Positions 7,862-11,405 of a stretch of DNA of 11,405 bases are shown one piece after another. The DNA comes from Micromonosporaceae bacterium (GTDB taxonomy: Bacteria > Actinomycetota > Actinomycetes > Mycobacteriales > Micromonosporaceae). The notes beneath the pieces are model-generated. The model was not told the DNA's origin. It saw only the letters and a program-made list of their open reading frames with translations, and made no database searches. Every line of letters begins with the position of its first letter. Position 1 is the first letter of the stretch. The stretch covers positions 1 to 11,405 of the forward strand of contig JADGHA010000096.1 of assembly GCA_019689695.1 (NCBI GenBank), read 5' to 3'. Made by a program: the position numbers and the translations under genes.

Positions 7862-9367
7862 ATGAGACCGAACATCCTGGTCGTGCTGGCCGACGACATG
7901 GGCTGGGGGGACCTCGGCTGCTACGGCTCGAAGATCCCCACACCGCACATCGACGCGCTCGCTGCCGCCGGCGTGCGGGCGACCGACGCGCATTCGGCGT
8001 CGGCGGTCTGCACGCCCAGCCGTTACGCGCTGATGACCGGCCGGTACGCCTGGCGCGGGCCGCTGAAGAACTTCGTGCTGATGGGGCACGGGCCGGCGCT
8101 CATCGAGCCCGACCGGCCGACGCTGGCCTCGGTGCTGCGGGACGCCGGTTACGCCACCGGCGCCTTCGGCAAGTGGCACCTCGGGCTCGGCTGGCGGCAC
8201 ACTGACGGCACGGTCCGCGACGCGTTCGCGCCGGGCGCGGTGCTGCACGACGACGTGGAGACGGACTTCGGCCGGGACATCGACTACTCCGCCCCGGTCA
8301 CCGGCGGCCCGACCGCGCTCGGCTTCGACCGGTTCTTCGGCATCGCCGGGTCGCTCGACATGCCTCCGTACGCGTTCATCGACCAGGACCGCACCGTCGG
8401 TATCCCCGATCGGGAGAAGGAGGTGTACCTCACCGAGCAGCGGCCGGGGCTCCAGGTGCCCGGCTTCCGGGAGGATGAGGTCGACGTCCGGTTCGCCGAC
8501 GAGGCGGTCCGCTGGCTGCACGGCGTGCCGGCCGACCAGCCGTTCCTCTGCTACCTGGCCCCGTCCGCGCCGCACCGCCCGGTCGTGCCACCCGATGTGG
8601 TGCGCGGCCGGTCCGGGCTGGGCGCCCGCGCCGACGGGGTCTGCCTGGTCGACTGGATGGTGGGCCGGCTGCTGGCCGCGATCGACGAGCGCGGGCAGCG
8701 GGAGAATACCCTGGTGATCGTCACCAGCGACAACGGCGCACCGATGATCTTCACGGACGACGGGGACGTGACCCAGCACCGGCCCAACGGCGACTGGCGC
8801 GGTCAGAAGGGCGACCTGTGGGACGGCGGCCACCGCGAGCCGTTCATCGCCTGCTGGCCCGGGCGGATCCCGGCCGGCACGGTCCTCGATGCGCCGATCT
8901 GCCTGACCGACGTGCTGCCGACCGTCGCGGCCGCGGCCGACGCCGCCCTCCCGCCCGGCGCCGCCGAGGATGGGCGCGACCTGCTCGGCTGCCTGACCGG
9001 GCAGGCACCGCCGCCGCCGGCCGACCGGCCGATCGTCCATCACAGCCTCGGCGGCCGCTTCGCGCTGCGGGCCGGCCGGTGGAAGGCGGTGTTCGCGGAG
9101 GGGTCCGGTGGCGGCTTTTCGGAGCCGTCGATCGGCGCCCTGTTCAGCTCCGGATCGGGCAAGGCCCACGCCAACCCGCCGTGGGACGCCGACCACCCGG
9201 CCGGCCAGCTCTACGACATCTACGCGGACCCGGGCGAGACAACCAACTTGTGGGACACGCATCCGGCTGTCGTGGCCGACCTTTACGCCACGCTCCGGCA
9301 GATCTGCCGCGACGAGAGCAGCGGTCTGCCGTTCGACGTGCCGCTGGGAGGGTCTGGTCGTGTCTGA
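7862..9367 (+). CDS. S1-family arylsulfatase-like sulfatase with CTPSR motif, cytoplasmic
   Basis: A second sulfatase, 501 residues, with no signal peptide. ATG 7862 lies 17 bases after the first sulfatase and has GGAGGT at 7847-7852, nine bases upstream. An in-frame ATG at 7805 lies inside the preceding gene and adds unrelated residues. Active-site features: Asp11-Asp12 (ADDMGWGDLGCYG), Cys50 in the canonical CTPSR motif followed by YALMTGRY, GKWHLG with Lys104 and His106, SDNG with Asp290-Asn291, and the RGQKGDLWDGGHREPFI stretch with its conserved Lys. The C-terminal QLYDIYADPGETTNLWD is the usual closing segment. The Asp-Asp/Asp-Asn metal set matches arylsulfatase A-like enzymes and differs from the upstream sulfatase, so the two probably attack different sulfate positions or intermediates. 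The stop overlaps FGE by 8 bases (GTGTCTGA). Confidence 0.93.
   Translation: MRPNILVVLADDMGWGDLGCYGSKIPTPHIDALAAAGVRATDAHSASAVCTPSRYALMTGRYAWRGPLKNFVLMGHGPALIEPDRPTLASVLRDAGYATGAFGKWHLGLGWRHTDGTVRDAFAPGAVLHDDVETDFGRDIDYSAPVTGGPTALGFDRFFGIAGSLDMPPYAFIDQDRTVGIPDREKEVYLTEQRPGLQVPGFREDEVDVRFADEAVRWLHGVPADQPFLCYLAPSAPHRPVVPPDVVRGRSGLGARADGVCLVDWMVGRLLAAIDERGQRENTLVIVTSDNGAPMIFTDDGDVTQHRPNGDWRGQKGDLWDGGHREPFIACWPGRIPAGTVLDAPICLTDVLPTVAAAADAALPPGAAEDGRDLLGCLTGQAPPPPADRPIVHHSLGGRFALRAGRWKAVFAEGSGGGFSEPSIGALFSSGSGKAHANPPWDADHPAGQLYDIYADPGETTNLWDTHPAVVADLYATLRQICRDESSGLPFDVPLGGSGRV
9346..9352 (+). promoter_or_regulatory. Ribosome binding site that fixes the FGE start
   Basis: GGGAGGG sits inside the last codons of the upstream sulfatase gene, seven bases before GTG 9360. 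It favours that start over the in-frame ATG 9555, which would begin directly at the conserved MVLVPAG, and over upstream codons inside the sulfatase gene. Confidence 0.75.
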
Positions 9368-10430
9368 CGCCTGCTGCGCTCCCGGTGCGCACTCCGGCAG
9401 GCCGGCCGGATCGGCCCGAGCCGGTGCGGCTTCGCCGGTCGCGGCCGGTTCGGCTTCGCCGGTCCCGGCCGGCGGGGCTAAGCCGGTCCCGGCCGGCGTC
9501 GCGCCCACCCGCCTTCCGGTCCGGACCAAGAGTCGCCGGGACGCGGCACGCGGCATGGTGCTGGTGCCGGCGGGCCCGTTCGCGATGGGCAGCGACGACC
9601 CGGACACGTTCCCCGCCGACGGTGAGGGCCCGGTACGCGAGGTCGAGGTGTCCGCGTTCCGGATCGACCCGAAGGCGGTCACCAACGCCCAGTTCGCGGC
9701 GTTCGTCAAAGCGACCGGGTATGTCACCGACGCGGAACGGTTCGGATGGTCCTATGTGTTCCATGCGTTCGTCCGCGGCGAAGCCGTGCGCCACGTCCTC
9801 GACGCGCACGTGCCCGGCGCCCCATGGTGGCTCGCGGTGGCAGGGGCATGCTGGCGGGCGCCCGAAGGGCCAGGCTCGGATGTCTCCCGCCGGGCCAACC
9901 ACCCCGTCGTCCACGTGTCCTGGAACGACGCGAACGCCTACGCCACCTGGGCCGGCAAGCGGCTGCCCACCGAGGCGGAATGGGAGAAGGCGGCGCGCGG
10001 GGGCCTGCACCAGGCCCGGTTCCCTTGGGGTGACGAGTTCATGCCGCGCGGGCAGTACCGCTGCAACACCTGGCAGGGCAGCTTCCCGCGGCACAACACC
10101 GGCGCCGACGGCTACCTGGGCACCGCACCGGTGGACGCCTTCCGCCCCAACGGCTACGGGCTCTACAACACGTCCGGCAACGTCTGGGAGTGGTGCGCGG
10201 ACTGGTTCAGCGCGGACTGGCACGTACCCGCCTCCGAGGCGACCCGCCGCGATCCCGCCGGACCGGACCACGGCGTCGGCCGCGTGATGCGGGGCGGCTC
10301 CTACCTGTGCCACGAGTCCTACTGCAACCGCTACCGGGTGTCGGCCCGCACGATGTCCACACCGGACAGTACAACCGGTCACGTGGGCTTCCGCTGCGCG
10401 ATCGACGAGCCGGACCCCGACCGCGGTTGA
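9360..10430 (+). CDS. Formylglycine-generating enzyme (FGE/SUMF1 family, sulfatase maturase)
   Basis: Oxidises the motif Cys of sulfatases to formylglycine, using oxygen and copper in the aerobic FGE class. The product has 356 residues from GTG 9360, which overlaps the sulfatase stop. There is no signal peptide, so it would act on nascent sulfatases in the cytoplasm. Residues 1-65 are an Ala/Pro/Gly-rich tail with Cys5-Cys6 near the start and a tandem octapeptide repeat. The FGE fold starts at MVLVPAGPFAMGSDD (Met66). It continues through AVTNAQFAAFVKATGY, HPVVHVSWNDANAYA, RLPTEAEWEKAARGG (from Arg201), GNVWEWCADW (from Gly273) and GGSYLCHESYC. Cys317 and Cys322 match the catalytic pair of human FGE (Cys336/Cys341) and its S. 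coelicolor counterpart. The end is TPDS...GHVGFRCA. It is probably the dedicated maturase for the two sulfatases beside it, and the last gene of the operon. Confidence 0.95.
   Translation: MSDACCAPGAHSGRPAGSARAGAASPVAAGSASPVPAGGAKPVPAGVAPTRLPVRTKSRRDAARGMVLVPAGPFAMGSDDPDTFPADGEGPVREVEVSAFRIDPKAVTNAQFAAFVKATGYVTDAERFGWSYVFHAFVRGEAVRHVLDAHVPGAPWWLAVAGACWRAPEGPGSDVSRRANHPVVHVSWNDANAYATWAGKRLPTEAEWEKAARGGLHQARFPWGDEFMPRGQYRCNTWQGSFPRHNTGADGYLGTAPVDAFRPNGYGLYNTSGNVWEWCADWFSADWHVPASEATRRDPAGPDHGVGRVMRGGSYLCHESYCNRYRVSARTMSTPDSTTGHVGFRCAIDEPDPDRG
9423..9494 (+). repeat. Three tandem 24-base repeats in the FGE N-terminal linker
   Basis: Three adjacent 24-base units (9423-9446, 9447-9470, 9471-9494) share the ends GCCGGTC and CGGCC and differ at a few positions. 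They encode the octapeptide G-x-A-x-P-V-x-A three times (GAASPVAA, GSASPVPA, GGAKPVPA), and a fourth partial copy begins GVAP. The unit is a multiple of three, so copy number can change without frameshift. Confidence 0.88.
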
Positions 10431-10548
10431 GCCTCGCGGCAGCGCAGGCAACCGAACCGGACCACCGCTTCTCGCTGATCGACGCTGGTTCCTGGCCCGG
10501 ATCCGTCAGCCCACTCATCCGCCTCAATGGGCGCCTGCCCCGCGCGTT

Positions 10549-10560
10549 CAACTCGTGTTG
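10549..10560. promoter_or_regulatory. Operator-like dyad, upstream copy
   Basis: CAACTCGTGTTG is an imperfect palindrome of the form CAACnCGnGTTG with a central CG, as is common in LacI-family operators. It is the exact reverse complement of the site at 10637-10648, 88 bases away centre to centre; with one flanking base on one side the match is 13 bases. It lies about 30 bases before the predicted -35. No regulator gene is in the window, so the regulator family is inferred only. Confidence 0.6.
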
Positions 10561-10589
10561 CATTCCGGTAACGACGAGAGCGGCGCACG

Positions 10590-10618
10590 TTGCGCAACCT
10601 TGTCAACCGCCCGATAGT
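10590..10618 (+). promoter_or_regulatory. Predicted promoter of the beta-helix protein gene
   Basis: A -35-like TTGCGC (10590-10595) and a -10-like GATAGT (10613-10618) are separated by 17 bases. The -35 lies inside a perfect 10-base palindrome, GTTGCGCAAC (10589-10598). Transcription would start near 10625, between the -10 and the downstream operator-like dyad. Matches to the SigA-type consensus are partial, so this is a moderate prediction. Confidence 0.45.
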
Positions 10619-10635
10619 CGTTCCAACTCTCGAGT

Positions 10636-10649
10636 TCAACACGAGTTGA
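10636..10649. promoter_or_regulatory. Operator-like dyad, downstream copy
   Basis: TCAACACGAGTTGA has perfect five-base arms (TCAAC/GTTGA) around a centre with CG in the middle. It sits between the predicted transcription start and the ribosome site of the next gene, where a bound repressor would block transcription. Its core is the exact inverse of the site at 10549-10560. Confidence 0.62.
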
Positions 10650-10661
10650 CCGAGGTGGACC

Positions 10662-11405
10662 ATGAAGCGACTGGCGCTTCCGTTCGTCGTGGCCGTCGGT
10701 GTTCTGCTGGTCGCCGTGCCGGCGCAGGCGCGCGGGCACGGCGGCACGACGCGGTATCACGGCACCGAGTACGCCCTCGGCGGAGCCAGCACGCCGATCG
10801 ACGGCCCGGTGCCGGAGGCCGACGCGTTGGCCGACAGCATCACCGACGCGGGGCGGCAGACGCTCGAGGAGGTCGCCCGGGAGCGGGAGAAGCTGCGGTA
10901 CGGCGGGGCGGACGGATCGCTGTCGTCGACGTCGCAGGTGGTCACCTACCCGCAGCCGGCCGGCATTCCGGCATCCGACCAGTACGCGGTCACCATCCGG
11001 CAAGCCGGGCGGGAACACGACTCCTTCGTGTTCAAGGCGGATGCGCGCCGGCCGGGCAACCGTGAGCAGGACACGTCCTGGACGTCGTTCTCCTTCTCCG
11101 GCAAAGTGACCATCTCGGTGCGCAAGCTGCAGGGTGATTCGACCGGCTGCCTGGTTCGGCCGCTGTCGCTCGGCATACGCACCGCCTTCGCCGGCAACGT
11201 CTGCACGTTCCGGCTCAGCCATCCGGCGAACATCTCGGTGGAGTTCGCCCCCAACACCACCAACCCGGTGCTGCACCCGATGCTCGTCTTCGCCAACCCG
11301 CTCGAGGCGGACGTGCCGGCCGCCGACGACCCGGATGTGTTGTATCTCGGGCCCGGCGTGCATCACCTGGGCACCGTGCAGCTGCACTCGAACCAGACCG
11401 TCTAC
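10662..11405 (+). CDS. Secreted right-handed beta-helix glycoside hydrolase-like protein, 3'-truncated
   Basis: 248 codons are visible before the window ends, with no stop. ATG 10662 follows a GAGGTGG ribosome site (10652-10658). Residues 1-23 form a Sec signal peptide (MKRL, hydrophobic core, AQA cleavage site), so the protein is exported. After a linker, a beta-sandwich-like domain begins near YPQPAGIPASDQYAVTI and includes TSFSFSGKVTISV and VRPLSLGI. Then comes ANPLEADVPAADDPDVLYLGP..., continuing into GVHHLGTVQLHSNQTVY. This arrangement resembles the N-terminal part of GH28/GH49-type polysaccharide hydrolases, where such a phrase leads into the parallel beta-helix. The catalytic part is outside the window, so family and substrate cannot be given. 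It has its own promoter region and may supply oligosaccharide or glycoside to the importer, or may be unrelated to the operon. Confidence 0.72.
   Translation, partial: MKRLALPFVVAVGVLLVAVPAQARGHGGTTRYHGTEYALGGASTPIDGPVPEADALADSITDAGRQTLEEVAREREKLRYGGADGSLSSTSQVVTYPQPAGIPASDQYAVTIRQAGREHDSFVFKADARRPGNREQDTSWTSFSFSGKVTISVRKLQGDSTGCLVRPLSLGIRTAFAGNVCTFRLSHPANISVEFAPNTTNPVLHPMLVFANPLEADVPAADDPDVLYLGPGVHHLGTVQLHSNQTVY

Noticed and set aside
7763..9727. Long open frame on the - strand (654 codons) opposite the second sulfatase and FGE
   Set aside because: Same reasoning: the sense strand carries complete catalytic motifs, and the antisense translation shows none.
10421..10439. Hairpin CCGCG/CGCGG over the FGE stop as a terminator
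   Set aside because: The stem is only five base pairs with a nine-base loop and no T-run. Such short GC stems occur by chance in this DNA.
10431..10661. Small genes in the intergenic region
   Set aside because: Open frames here on either strand are extensions of shadow frames, with no ribosome site or protein-like composition. The stretch is better explained as a control region.
1..11405. CRISPR arrays, tRNA or rRNA genes, insertion sequences, attachment sites
   Set aside because: I saw no spaced direct repeats, RNA gene signatures, transposase motifs or terminal inverted repeats.

Overview
The window is high-GC DNA (roughly 70 % by eye) with strong G/C bias at third codon positions, GTG starts next to ATG starts, and tightly overlapping genes. 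This points to an actinomycete. The protein style (Tat lipoprotein binding protein, CUT1 transporter, aerobic FGE close to the Streptomyces coelicolor type) agrees, but the genus cannot be fixed from the sequence. Every gene I can support lies on the + strand.

Layout: (1) bases 1-10430 look like one operon whose promoter and first gene start lie upstream of the window. In order it encodes ribokinase (5'-truncated), D-ribose pyranase (RbsD), an ADP-ribosylglycohydrolase-fold protein with a C-terminal LamG-like module, a Tat/lipoprotein sugar-binding protein, two CUT1 permeases, two S1-family sulfatases, and a formylglycine-generating enzyme (FGE). Neighbours overlap by 1-8 bases or are 17 bases apart, so translation is probably coupled. 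The one exception is the binding protein/permease junction, which is a block of C and G homopolymers (about 4627-4681) with no recognisable stop, ribosome site or start. It is probably a sequence or assembly fault. (2) Bases 10431-10661 are an intergenic control region with two matching operator-like dyads and a plausible promoter. (3) From 10662 to the end runs the start of a secreted protein that looks like a right-handed beta-helix glycoside hydrolase; it is cut by the window edge.

How the genes may work together (inference): the transporter imports a sulfated, ribose-containing small molecule. Two signal-less sulfatases, activated by the co-encoded FGE, remove sulfate in the cytoplasm. 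The ADP-ribosylglycohydrolase-like enzyme cleaves the ribosyl bond. RbsD and ribokinase then convert the released ribose to ribose 5-phosphate. The pairing of an ARH-fold protein with a PfkB kinase recalls Escherichia coli yegTUV, but adding sulfatases, FGE and RbsD makes an unfamiliar combination: a candidate pathway for sulfated ribosides or nucleosides. The transporter ATPase is absent and is probably a shared MsmK/UgpC-type protein encoded elsewhere.
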